Source of the DNA: Roseobacter sp. MED193
GTDB taxonomy: Bacteria > Pseudomonadota > Alphaproteobacteria > Rhodobacterales > Rhodobacteraceae
NCBI RefSeq assembly: GCF_000152965.1
Contig: NZ_CH902583.1
Coordinates: 993,002 to 1,057,001, forward strand
Reading direction: 5' to 3'
DNA: 64,000 nt
In this document: positions 46,069 through 55,700 of the stretch, piece after piece
Layout: each line of letters starts with the position of its first letter
How positions within the stretch are numbered: position 1 is the stretch's first letter
Position numbers and translations under genes: made by a program
Notes under the pieces: model-generated
Told to the model about the DNA's origin: nothing
Database searches by the model: none
What the model saw: only the letters and a program-made list of their open reading frames with translations

Positions 46069-48600
46069 TCAGCCTGACAGGCCTTGTTTTACATCCTTAC
46101 CGACTTGCAACATGGTGAGAGTTTGCAGCAAAACCGATTTTCTGATCGGTTTTTGCAAGAAATAATCCATCCCCGCAGCCAAGCAGGCCTCCCGGTCGGA
46201 TTCAAATGCATTTGCAGTCAGGGCAACAATCACCGGCTGCTTAATATTCAAGGCGCGAATTTCCCGCGTTGCTTCCAGCCCGTCCAGCTCCGGCATGGCC
46301 ATATCCATCAAGATGATATCAGGCTGCTCTTGCTGACACATAGCCACCGCCTGTCGACCATTGTGCGCCTCGCTAAGGATAATTCCCAAATCAGACAGGT
46401 ATTTTTGCACCAGCAAACGGTTGGTTTTGTTGTCTTCTGCCAATAGCATCCGACATCCTGCCAGGGCCGCCGTATCCATCAGGGTTTCGACCCGGAAGCC
46501 AGTGCTGGATTTGACCGGCTGTGCCAGTTGAACCTTCAAACGGAAACAAGATCCTTCCTCCCGCGCCCGGCACAGTTCAATACCGCCCCCCATGCGCTTG
46601 GCCAAAATGCTGGAAATCGTCAATCCCAACCCCGTCCCGCCAAAGGCCCGCGTGATCGCGGCATCCGCCTGGGCAAACCGGTCAAAGATATACTCCGCCT
46701 GGCTGTCCGAAATCCCAATCCCGGTATCCTCAACAGCAATCTCTAGACTATAGGGGTCCTGCTCATCGCAGGTCACCTTGACATCTACGCCCCCCTCAGA
46801 GGTGAACTTGACTGCATTGCCAATCAGGTTCACCAGGATTTGGCGCAGTCGGCCATCATCTCCATAAACCTGTTCTGGCAGGTTCTCCGCAAAATCAACC
46901 GACATCCACAGGCCTTTTTCCCGCGCTTTCGGGCGCAGCAGATTAACCGCGCCAGCGACACAGTTTCGCAGATCAAAATCAACCGGGCTGATTGCCAAAC
47001 GCCCTGCCTCTAGACGAGACAGGTCCAAGATATCATTTATGATTTTCAGCAAGGCGTTTGAGGAATCCTGAATGGTCGTCAGATATTCCCGCTCTTCAGC
47101 GCCAAGATCAGCTTCCGACATCAGCTCCGCCATCCCAAGAATACCATTCATCGGGGTGCGGATTTCGTGGGACATATTGGCGAGGAACTCTGACTTGGCA
47201 CGATCAGCGCTTTCAGCAGCCACTTTGGCATCGGTCAGGTCGTTGTTGCGTTGCAGCAGTGTCGCGTTTGCCTCAATCAGTTTTTCGTGCAGGTGCACAT
47301 CACGGGTCACATCAAGATTGACCCCCAGCATCCGCAACCAGCCCGCGCTATCCGCATAGGCAGTCCCCATACTGCGAATGTGGCGCACCTCTCCGCTGGG
47401 GAGAACGATGCGAAATTGCGAGGTGAAACTGCCCCCAGCATGGGAGGCTCTGCGCATTTCATAGATGGCCTGCTGACGATCCTCAGGATGGAGATAGCTC
47501 TCCCAGGTCCCGAACTCGATCGGTCCCTCGTCTTTATAATCATAAATACTGCGCAGGTTCTGATCCCAGAGTGTTTCGTTGGATCGGGTGTTCAGCTCCC
47601 AAATGCCGATCTTTGAGATATCCACCGCGATCTCGAGCCGACGAGACAGGATCTCCAATTGGCGTTCGCGCCGCTTCAGAGTCCGAATAACATCGCGCCG
47701 TGCTGCGGACAGGCGGCCCGCCATAAAGATCGGGATGACAATCAAGCCCCCGGCGATGAACACCACCAAGCGCCAGGGCCAGGGATTGGCCTTGCGGGCT
47801 GACCAGCCCCCCTTGGGGCGCGCGGCCATCATCCAGGATCCAACCGGCAGCGGGATATCCAGCGTGACCGGGTTATCTGCAAATATGGAGGGATCGCCAA
47901 AGAACTGCGCCCCGTCGAGGCCCATTCCATCCTGTCCCATCAGCGCCACCTCGATCCCCAGGTTCAGGTCATTGAACCCGTGCTGTTCATAAAGCTGCCC
48001 CGCCTTCATCACCGAGGACAAGATACCCCAAAAACGCCGGTTCTCCCCTGCGCCGGTGAAGACCGGAAAGCGGCCAATAAAGGCCTCTCCGCCCTGCACC
48101 AGCTGAACTGGCCCCGCCAGCACCATCTCGCCACTGTCACGGACCTTATAAGCCGCCTCTCGCTGGGCGTCGTTTTGATTGTAGTCCAGCCCTAGGGCCG
48201 CCTCATTGCCAGACAGGGGATAAATCATCGAAATCACCAGATCCGGCACTGCCGCAACATGACTGATCCCGGATTCCGTACCCATGACCATTTCACCCAA
48301 CTCGGTAAATCGCGCCTGGGCCATATCTGGTTCAGTCGAAAGCACAGCAACCAGCCCGCGCACCAGTTGGATATCTGCCTGCAATGCCCCTTTCAGGCTG
48401 GATTGCAGCTGGCTCGCCTCGCGGAGAACATCGGCCCGCAGGGCCTGATTATGGATTGTTTGATTTTGCCGTTCGGAATAATAGCCGGCCGCCAGAACCA
48501 TGCATAAGGCGACCAATACAGGAATGTAGGCGCGCTTTAACAGCCCCCCGACAGGTATTTTCAAAGAACCTTTCACGGAACTAACACCACGCCCACTCAC
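46069..48600 (-). CDS. Hybrid sensor histidine kinase (CHASE-PAS-HisKA-HATPase-REC)
   Basis: Membrane sensor of 843 residues. TM1 about 23-42, an extracytoplasmic CHASE-like sensor about 60-270 (VAAVPDLVISMIYPLSGNEAALGLDYN, GRFPVFTGAGENRRFWGILSSVM), TM2 about 277-297, a coiled coil, a PAS/PAC domain (GIWELNTRSNETLWDQNLRSIYDY) and a HisKA domain with phospho-His in SHEIRTPMNG near 477. A HATPase with NLIGNAVKF, EDTGIGIS and GGTGLGL, and a receiver with phospho-Asp in IILMDMAMPE near 762 complete it. The start is GTG; GTG at 48576 is an alternative. No partner regulator is adjacent. Signal unknown. Confidence 0.93.
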   Translation of the reverse strand: MSGRGVSSVKGSLKIPVGGLLKRAYIPVLVALCMVLAAGYYSERQNQTIHNQALRADVLREASQLQSSLKGALQADIQLVRGLVAVLSTEPDMAQARFTELGEMVMGTESGISHVAAVPDLVISMIYPLSGNEAALGLDYNQNDAQREAAYKVRDSGEMVLAGPVQLVQGGEAFIGRFPVFTGAGENRRFWGILSSVMKAGQLYEQHGFNDLNLGIEVALMGQDGMGLDGAQFFGDPSIFADNPVTLDIPLPVGSWMMAARPKGGWSARKANPWPWRLVVFIAGGLIVIPIFMAGRLSAARRDVIRTLKRRERQLEILSRRLEIAVDISKIGIWELNTRSNETLWDQNLRSIYDYKDEGPIEFGTWESYLHPEDRQQAIYEMRRASHAGGSFTSQFRIVLPSGEVRHIRSMGTAYADSAGWLRMLGVNLDVTRDVHLHEKLIEANATLLQRNNDLTDAKVAAESADRAKSEFLANMSHEIRTPMNGILGMAELMSEADLGAEEREYLTTIQDSSNALLKIINDILDLSRLEAGRLAISPVDFDLRNCVAGAVNLLRPKAREKGLWMSVDFAENLPEQVYGDDGRLRQILVNLIGNAVKFTSEGGVDVKVTCDEQDPYSLEIAVEDTGIGISDSQAEYIFDRFAQADAAITRAFGGTGLGLTISSILAKRMGGGIELCRAREEGSCFRLKVQLAQPVKSSTGFRVETLMDTAALAGCRMLLAEDNKTNRLLVQKYLSDLGIILSEAHNGRQAVAMCQQEQPDIILMDMAMPELDGLEATREIRALNIKQPVIVALTANAFESDREACLAAGMDYFLQKPIRKSVLLQTLTMLQVGKDVKQGLSG

Positions 48601-48918
48601 CCTCTCTTCCCCATCTAGATGAGGTTGAGTTTACTCACCAAAAGTATTCATCCTGACTGAAACCTGCCGCAAAGGTGTTCATTTCTGCTTAACAGAACTC
48701 CCCCCTAAAGAGACTCGGTTCAGTTTTCTTACCACTTTTGGTCCCTAATACCACAGGGTGCCATCGCCTGCGGCGATAAATCTCCGCTTCTGTAACTGCT
48801 CCTTGCCCGAATTTCCAATAGGCACAGACCTGTAATCTGCATTGTCTTCTTTCTTGCACTGATAACACTGGGCAAATCCGCTGCCTGCCCCATGGTTTTT
48901 CCTCTTCCGGTCTGCGGC
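48601..48918. other. Interval between the hybrid kinase and nar operon
   Basis: A 318-bp interval. It contains the kinase promoter and the nar operon end. A 77-codon frame (48689-48922, minus) starts with an ATGA overlap after the prolyl isomerase, but its composition (many Arg, Cys, Trp) is not protein-like. I see no terminator hairpin that is convincing. Confidence 0.5.
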
Positions 48919-49719
48919 TCATCCCACTGGCTGCAGGTCAGCCCCGGAGATTTCGGCTCCTGCGGCTAGCTCCTGCACAAAGGCCTGGGCCGAGCGGGCC
49001 CAGCTCGCCTTTTCCATGGCCATGGAGATGGCGCGTTTGGCGGCTTCAAAGGGCAGTTCCTGCCCCTCAGCCACCGCATCCATGCGGACGATATGATAGC
49101 CATGGCGGGACAAAACCGGCACAGGCGTGATCTCGCCTTCCTTCAGATGGTGTAGATACCTCTCAAACTCAGGCACTGTGTCACCCGGCCCCAATTGGCC
49201 CAGGGCTCCGCCCGATGATTTTGAACCACAGTCGCTTTCGGTCTTGGCCAGGGCGACAAAATCCTTGGGGTTGGTCTTGAGGCGGTCGTTCAGCACATTG
49301 GCCTTTTTCAGCGCCTTTTCCTTTGCCGCCTTATCACGGGGATCGCAGGCACAGAGGATATGCGAGACCTCCCAAAGCGGCGGTGAGCGGAACCGCGAGG
49401 GATCCCGTGCCCATTCTGCGCGCACCTCTTCTTCGGTTGGGGCGTCAACTTCGACGCGGGCCTCGAGAAGGCCCCGGATTAGGGCCTCCTCATCTGTTTC
49501 AAAGCGGCCTGGCTCGACCTCGGCGGGCTCCGGGGTCAACCCCTGGCGGCGCGCCTCCTGCAACAGCAGGGTGCGCAGGGCAACCGCATTGGCGGCCTTG
49601 CGCCAGGCGATGCCGGGCTTGCCGGTTGGGGCTTCATGGTTCTGCGTCTCTGCCGCAACCACGGCATGGGGCACACATTCACCATTAACGACGAGGTCGG
49701 GGAAAAGGCCTGCTTTCAT
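48919..49719 (-). CDS. PpiC-type peptidyl-prolyl isomerase of the nar operon
   Basis: A 266-residue parvulin-type prolyl cis-trans isomerase. The N-terminal half has a helical SurA/NifM-like region (PGIAWRKAANAVALRTLLLQEARRQGLTP). The parvulin domain is LWEVSHILCACDPRDKAAKEKALKKAN ... ESDCGSKSSGGALGQLGPGDTVPEFE ... VLSRHGYHIVRMD. No signal peptide is visible, so it probably acts in the cytoplasm. A gene of this type commonly follows narI in proteobacteria, and a role in folding of the nitrate reductase is inferred from that. It starts 16 bp after narI. Confidence 0.93.
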   Translation of the reverse strand: MKAGLFPDLVVNGECVPHAVVAAETQNHEAPTGKPGIAWRKAANAVALRTLLLQEARRQGLTPEPAEVEPGRFETDEEALIRGLLEARVEVDAPTEEEVRAEWARDPSRFRSPPLWEVSHILCACDPRDKAAKEKALKKANVLNDRLKTNPKDFVALAKTESDCGSKSSGGALGQLGPGDTVPEFERYLHHLKEGEITPVPVLSRHGYHIVRMDAVAEGQELPFEAAKRAISMAMEKASWARSAQAFVQELAAGAEISGADLQPVG

Positions 49720-49734
49720 CTTATCTACTCCGGC

Positions 49735-50466
49735 TTACTTGTTGGCGGACCGGCCGGGGGCAACCGGTTCAGCACGGGTTGGCAGAGGCTCAGAGCGGCG
49801 CGAACGCACCACCTGATAGCCGGGGCGGAAGACGTAGCGCAGCGGCACCGAGAGCATGTGCACCAACCGGGTAAAGGGGAAGACCAGGAAGATGGTCAGG
49901 CCCAGGAACAGGTGTAACTTAAAGACAAAGGCCACGTCCTCGATGTAGCTGGCGGCAGCACCATCAAAGAAGATGATGCCCTGCGCCCAGGACATGAACT
50001 TGACCATTTCATGGCCGTCCAGATGCCCCAGGGAGGCAAAGATGGTCAGCAGACCCAGCACCAGCTGCGCCAGCAGCATTGCCAGGATGGCGATATCGGC
50101 AAAGCTCGAGGTCTTGCGGATGCGTGGATCGGTCCAGCGGCGGTGGAACAGCATGCCGCCGCCCACCAGCGCCATTACGCCAGCGATACCGCCAACAACA
50201 ACCGCGCCAGCCTGTTTGAAACCATGGCTGATGCCAAAGGCGTCAAAGACGGCGATAGGCGTCAGCAGCCCCACAAGGTGACCAACAAAGATCACCAGCA
50301 CACCGATATGAAACAGCACCGAACCCATGATCAGCTGCTTGCGGCGCAGCATCTGGCTTGATGAGGTCTTCCAAGTGAAGGGATCCCGCTCGTAGCGCGC
50401 GATTGATCCCAGGATCGCCACAGTGAGGGCGATATAGGGATAGATACCGAATAGGAAATTATGCAT
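49735..50466 (-). CDS. narI: Respiratory nitrate reductase gamma subunit
   Basis: Membrane cytochrome b subunit that oxidises quinol and passes electrons to NarH. 243 residues with five membrane helices. Heme-ligand histidines lie in VLFHIGVLVIFVGHLVGL and in KLHLFLGLTIFLVFPFTRLVH. Conserved RYERDPFTWKTSSSQMLRRKQLIMGS between helices 1 and 2. The C-terminal YVFRPGYQVVRSRR is normal. Gap of 11 bp from narJ. Confidence 0.97.
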   Translation of the reverse strand: MHNFLFGIYPYIALTVAILGSIARYERDPFTWKTSSSQMLRRKQLIMGSVLFHIGVLVIFVGHLVGLLTPIAVFDAFGISHGFKQAGAVVVGGIAGVMALVGGGMLFHRRWTDPRIRKTSSFADIAILAMLLAQLVLGLLTIFASLGHLDGHEMVKFMSWAQGIIFFDGAAASYIEDVAFVFKLHLFLGLTIFLVFPFTRLVHMLSVPLRYVFRPGYQVVRSRRSEPLPTRAEPVAPGRSANK

Positions 50467-50477
50467 GAGAGCCTCCG

Positions 50478-51191
50478 TTATTCAGCCGCCACACCGGTGG
50501 AACCGGGTGCAGGATTTTGGGGTTCATCCATGCGCGACAGCATATCGCGCACTTGCGGACAGCCCGCATTGGGATCGGGACCAAAGAGCACTTCGCTCTC
50601 TTCCCAGACCGCATCCAGCGCTTCCAGGTCGTTGGGGTCCACCTCAGGCTGCTCCAGCAGCTTGGCCACGGTATCCCTGTCCGCCTCGACGCCTGCCAGC
50701 TGTAAAAGAGCGGCGAACACAGCAGCATATTGGCTTTCACGACGGGCAAGCCGTTCGCACAAAGCGCTAAAGATATGGGCTGCGTCCGCCAAAGTGTCCT
50801 GTACTTCGGCAAAGGGACGCGTCGACAGGAATTCCAACAAAACAGGCAGGTGATCCGGTAGCTCGGTGGTGTTTGGCTCAAACCCACCATCCCGGTAGGT
50901 CTCAATCAAGGAGACCATGGCACCACCCCGATCCCGGCTTTCGCCGTGCACGTGCTCAAACAGGTTGAGGCTGAGCGTGCGGGAGCGGTCAAAGAGCATC
51001 ACGTATTTCTCTTCGAGATCGTAGATGTCGTCATCCCGCAAAGAGTCCACCAAGGGGCGCAACCCGCGCCGCGCTGCTGCGGTGAGGCGGCTATCAGAGG
51101 CAAGCACGCCCCCGATTTCCGGCATAGCGCCCTGAAGCTCCCGAGTGGGGTAGCTCAAGAGCAGGGAAATCGCTTTCAACGTCCGGTCCAT
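50478..51191 (-). CDS. narJ: Nitrate reductase assembly chaperone
   Basis: Chaperone of the NarJ/DmsD/TorD family that guides molybdenum cofactor insertion into NarG and keeps NarGH from premature membrane docking. 237 residues from MDRTLKAISLLLSYPT at 51191; the open frame further upstream overlaps narH. The YVMLFDRSRTLSLNLFEHVHGESRDRG segment is the family hallmark. The ATG overlaps the last base of the narH stop (TAATG), so the two are coupled. Confidence 0.96.
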   Translation of the reverse strand: MDRTLKAISLLLSYPTRELQGAMPEIGGVLASDSRLTAAARRGLRPLVDSLRDDDIYDLEEKYVMLFDRSRTLSLNLFEHVHGESRDRGGAMVSLIETYRDGGFEPNTTELPDHLPVLLEFLSTRPFAEVQDTLADAAHIFSALCERLARRESQYAAVFAALLQLAGVEADRDTVAKLLEQPEVDPNDLEALDAVWEESEVLFGPDPNAGCPQVRDMLSRMDEPQNPAPGSTGVAAE

Positions 51192-52714
51192 TACTGCACC
51201 TCCTGCGGCATTTTGAGTGGTTTCTTGGAGCCGCCAAACAGCGAGCCCTTGCTGATACCGGGCGAGCAACCATTGGTGTCGGTAAAGCCGCAGCCGCCGC
51301 GCAGGTCATAGGCTTCCTCGACCTGTTCGCGGTGGGTGGTTGGGATCACAAAACGGTCCTCATAATCCGCCAGGGCCATGATTTTATACATGTCTTCGAT
51401 CATAGCCCCGTCCAGGCCAACCTTGGCGGCCACGGCCTCATCGCGCACACCGTCAATGGTTTTGGCCCGCATGTAGGACCGCATCGCCAGCATCCGTTCC
51501 AGCGCCAGGGCCACGGGTTCCTCGTCGCCTGCGGTCAGCATATTGGCGAGGTAGCGCAGCGGGATCCGCAGGTTGCGCACGTCCGGCATGGCCCCGTCCA
51601 TGCCAATTGCGCCGGCTTCGGCCGCGTTCTGGATGGGCGACAGTGGCGGGATATACCAGACCATCGGCAGGGTGCGATATTCGGGGTGCAGCGGGAAGGC
51701 CACTTTCCACTCCATCGCCATCTTCCAGATCGGGCTTTCCTGTGCCGATTTGATCCAGTCCTCAGGAATTCCGTCAGCGCGGGCGGTTGCAATCACCTGC
51801 GGATCGTTGGGATCCAGAAAGACATCCAGCTGGGCGTCATAAAGATCGGTTGTGGCGGGCGCATTTGCCGCCTCTTCGATCTTATCCGCATCATAGAGCA
51901 TTACACCCAAGTAGCGGATCCTGCCCACGCAGGTCTCGGAACAGACAGTTGGATTGCCGCTTTCGATCCGGGGATAGCACAGGGTGCATTTCTCGGATTT
52001 GCCGCTCTGCCAGTTGTAGTAGATCTTCTTGTAGGGACAGCCCGAGACACACATCCGCCAGCCACGGCATTTTTCCTGGTCGATCAAGACGATACCGTCT
52101 TCTTCGCGTTTGTAGATCGCACCCGACGGGCAGGACGCCGCGCAGGCCGGGTTCAGACAGTGCTCACACAGACGGGGGAGATACATCATGAATGTATTCT
52201 CATACTCCCCGTAGATATCCTTTTGGATGCCCTCAAAATTGTAGTCTTCCGACCGCTTTGAGAATTCACCGCCCAGGATTTCTTCCCAGTTTGGCCCCTT
52301 GTTGATCTTCTCCATGCGCTCGCCGGTCACCTTGGAGCGGGGACGCGCGGTGGGAAAGGCCTCCATGGTGGGGGCCGATTTCAGGTGGTCATAGTCAAAG
52401 TCAAACGGCTCATAATAGTCGTCGATCTCGGGCAGATCCGGGTTGCCAAAGATATTGGCCAGGATCCGCCATTTGCTGCCCTGTTTGGGCTGCAGCTTCC
52501 CGCTGCGGGTGCGCTCCCAGCCACCATTCCAGCGGTCCTGGTTCTCCCAATCGGTGGGATAGCCAGTGCCTGGCTTGGTTTCGACATTGTTGAACCAGGC
52601 GTATTCGACACCGTCGCGGCTGGTCCAGACGTTTTTACAAGTGACAGAGCATGTGTGGCACCCGATACATTTATCGAGGTTCAGCACCATGCCGATTTGA
52701 GCGCGTACTCTCAT
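51191..52714 (-). CDS. narH: Respiratory nitrate reductase beta subunit
   Basis: Iron-sulfur electron-transfer subunit, 507 residues. Four cluster motifs are visible. The first is CIGCHTCSVTC at residues 16-26. The second and third are CEHCLNPACAASCPSG and CRGWRMCVSGCPY, the latter with the Trp that marks the [3Fe-4S] cluster. The fourth is CTLCYPRIESGNPTVCSETCVGR. It overlaps narG by 4 bp. Confidence 0.98.
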   Translation of the reverse strand: MRVRAQIGMVLNLDKCIGCHTCSVTCKNVWTSRDGVEYAWFNNVETKPGTGYPTDWENQDRWNGGWERTRSGKLQPKQGSKWRILANIFGNPDLPEIDDYYEPFDFDYDHLKSAPTMEAFPTARPRSKVTGERMEKINKGPNWEEILGGEFSKRSEDYNFEGIQKDIYGEYENTFMMYLPRLCEHCLNPACAASCPSGAIYKREEDGIVLIDQEKCRGWRMCVSGCPYKKIYYNWQSGKSEKCTLCYPRIESGNPTVCSETCVGRIRYLGVMLYDADKIEEAANAPATTDLYDAQLDVFLDPNDPQVIATARADGIPEDWIKSAQESPIWKMAMEWKVAFPLHPEYRTLPMVWYIPPLSPIQNAAEAGAIGMDGAMPDVRNLRIPLRYLANMLTAGDEEPVALALERMLAMRSYMRAKTIDGVRDEAVAAKVGLDGAMIEDMYKIMALADYEDRFVIPTTHREQVEEAYDLRGGCGFTDTNGCSPGISKGSLFGGSKKPLKMPQEVQ

Positions 52715-55700
52715 TCTGCGGCCTCCTTCTGGGTCGCTTCGCGGTCGAGCCAGTCGACCTTTTTCATCTTGCGCACCACGACGAATTCATCGCGGTTGGC
52801 GCCAACTGTGCCGTAGTAGTTGAAACCGTAGGACTGCTGCGCATAGCCACCGATCATATGGGTGGGTTTCAGCACCGTGCGGGTCACAGAGTTGTGGATC
52901 CCGCCACGGTGACCAGTCTTTTCAGAACCGGGCGTGTTCACGATTTTCTCCTGGGCGTGGTACATGAAGGTGGTCCCATCCTTCATCCGCTGCGACACCA
53001 CCGCCCGCGCCGTCAGGGCACCATTGGTGTTGTAGAGCTCGATCCAGTCGTTATCCTTGATGTCGGCTTTTTTTGCGTCGTTTTCAGACAGCCAGACCAC
53101 CGGGCCGCCGCGGTTCAGCGTCAGCATCAGCAAGTTGTCGGAATAGGTCGAGTGGATGCCCCATTTCTGGTGGGGTGTGATGAAGTTCAACACCAGGTTA
53201 TCGCCATCGTCCTGCACGTCCCTCGTGATGGTTTTCAGATCCACCGGAGGCCGGTAGGACATGAAGCCTTCGCCAAAGGCGCGCATCCAGAGGTGATCCT
53301 GATAAAGCTGCTGACGGCCCGTGAGCGTGCGCCATGGGATCAGCTCATGCACGTTGGTGTAGCCGGCGTTGTAGCAGACCTTCTCGCTTTCCAGACCGGA
53401 CCAAGTCGGAGAGGAGATGATCTTGCGCGGTTGCGCCGCGATATCGCGGAAGCGGATCTTCTCGTCTTCCTTGGGCAGCGCTAGATGCGTGTGATCAAGG
53501 CCAGTGTTCTGCGACAGCGCATCCCAGGCCTTGACCGCAACCTCACCATTGGTTTCCGGCGCCAGCATCAGCACGACCTCGGTCGCGTCAATGTCACTGA
53601 CGATCTTGGCACAGCCCTTGGCCGGGCCATCCTCCCATTCGCCGTTGAGTTCGCGCAGGTGCTGCACTTCGTGCTCGGTGTTCCAGGTGATGCCCTTGCC
53701 GCCATTGCCCAGTTTGTCCAAAAGCGGACCAAGCGCCACAAAGCGGTCGTAGATCGCGGTATAGTCACGCTCGACCGGCACATAGTTTGGCGCGGTCTTG
53801 CCTGGGATCAGGTCGCATTCGCCTTTCTTCCAGTCCTTGACCTGATCCTGTGCCAGTTCCGCCGGGGTGTCATGCAGCAGAGGCAGCGCAACAATATCGG
53901 TTTCCTGCCCCAGGATCTCAGGCGCGACTTCCTGCACCTTCTTGGCGATGGATTTGAAGATCTCCCAGTCGGATTTGCTCTCGTAGGCCGGATCCACCGC
54001 CGCCTGCAGCGGGTGGATGAACGGGTGCATATCCGAGGTATTGAGGTCGTTCTTCTCGTACCAGGAGGCGGTAGGCAGCACGATATCGGAATAAACCGCA
54101 GTGGTGCTCATCCGGAAGTCGATGGTGACCAGCAGATCGAGTTTACCACGCGGGCCTTCCTCGTGCCATTTGGCCTCTTTCGGCAGTTGCCGCCCTTCTT
54201 CGCCAAGATCCTTACCCATGAAGCCATGATCAGTCCCCAAGAGGTGCTTGAGGAAGTATTCATGGCCCTTACCCGAGGAGCCAAGCAGGTTGGAACGCCA
54301 TACAAAGAGGTTACGCGGCCAGTTCTCCGGCGCATCTGGATCCTCGCAGGACATTTCCAGCGCGCCCGACTTCAGCTGCTCGGCCACATAGGCTGGGATT
54401 TCCTTACCAGCAGCCTTGGCCTGTTTCGCCACTTCCAGCGGGTTGGTTTTCAGCTGTGGTGCAGAGGGCAACCAGCCCATGCGCTCGGCGCGGACGTTAT
54501 AGTCGATGAGATTGATGTCCCAATCGCCTTCAGGCGCGGTGGGCGACAGGATTTCATCCGCCTCCAGGGTCTCATAACGCCACTGGTCGGAATGGGCATA
54601 CCAGGCCGAGGTGGAGTTCATATGACGTGGCGGACGGCCCCAATCAAGGGCAAAGGCCAGCGGCTGCCAGCCGGTCTGTGGCCGCAGTTTTTCCTGGCCC
54701 ACGTAATGCGCCCAGCCACCGCCGGATTGACCCACACAGCCACACATGACCAGCATGTTGATGACACCACGATAGTTCATATCCATGTGGTACCAGTGGT
54801 TCATCGCCGCGCCGATGATGATCATCGACTTGCCTTCGGTCTTTTCAGCGTTCTGGGCGAATTCACGGGCAACATGGATGATCTTGTCGCGTGACACACC
54901 GGTAATCTTTTCTGCCCAGGCCGGGGTGCCGGGCATCTCGTCGTCGTAGCCTTTGGCGACCCAGTCGCCGCCCAGTCCCCGGTCGAGACCGTAGTTGGCG
55001 CAGTAGAGATCAAAGACCGTGGCGACCTGGATTTCGCCCTCAGCGGTTTTGATGGTTTTGACCGGGACATTGCGGGTCAGAACATCAGGATGGTCTGCAT
55101 CTGTGGCAAAGGCCTCGGTGGCTTCGCCGCCAAAGTAGGGGAAATCCACGCCCAGAACCGCATCGTGGTCGGCACCCTCAACCAAGGTCATTTTCAGGTG
55201 GATTTCGGCATTCTTGGCCTTTTGTTGCAGGTTCCATTCGCCGTCTTCGCCCCAGCGGTAGCCGATAGACCCATTGGGGGCGACCAGACCAGCTGTTGCC
55301 TCGTCCCAGGCGATGGTTTTCCATTCCGGGTTATTCTCTTCACCCAGCTTGCCATCCAGATCGTCGGCGCGCAGGAAGCGGCCCGGTAGGATGCGGCCGT
55401 CTTTTTCTTCCAGCTTCACCAGCATCGGGAAGTCAGAATACTTGCGGCAATACTCTTCAAAGTACTCGGCCTGACGGTCCAGGTGGAATTCCCGCAGGAT
55501 CACGTGGCCAAAGGCCATGCCCAGCGCCGCATCGGTACCCTGTTTGACGTTCAGCCAGACGTCGCCAAACTTGGCAGCCTCGGAATAGTCGGGGCAGATG
55601 ACGGCGGATTTGGTGCCACGATAGCGGGCTTCGGTATAGAAATGCGCATCCGGCGTCCGGGTCTGTGGCACGTTGGAGCCCCAGAGCAGCAGATAGCCAG

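Noticed and set aside
48689-48922. 77-codon minus frame overlapping the end of the prolyl isomerase with ATGA
   Set aside because: The overlap looks like coupling, but the product is rich in Arg, Cys and Trp with no hydrophobic core. I judge it non-coding; ribosome profiling would settle it.
53485-54894. Plus-strand frame of 469 codons in narG
   Set aside because: Antisense shadow of narG with no recognisable domain.
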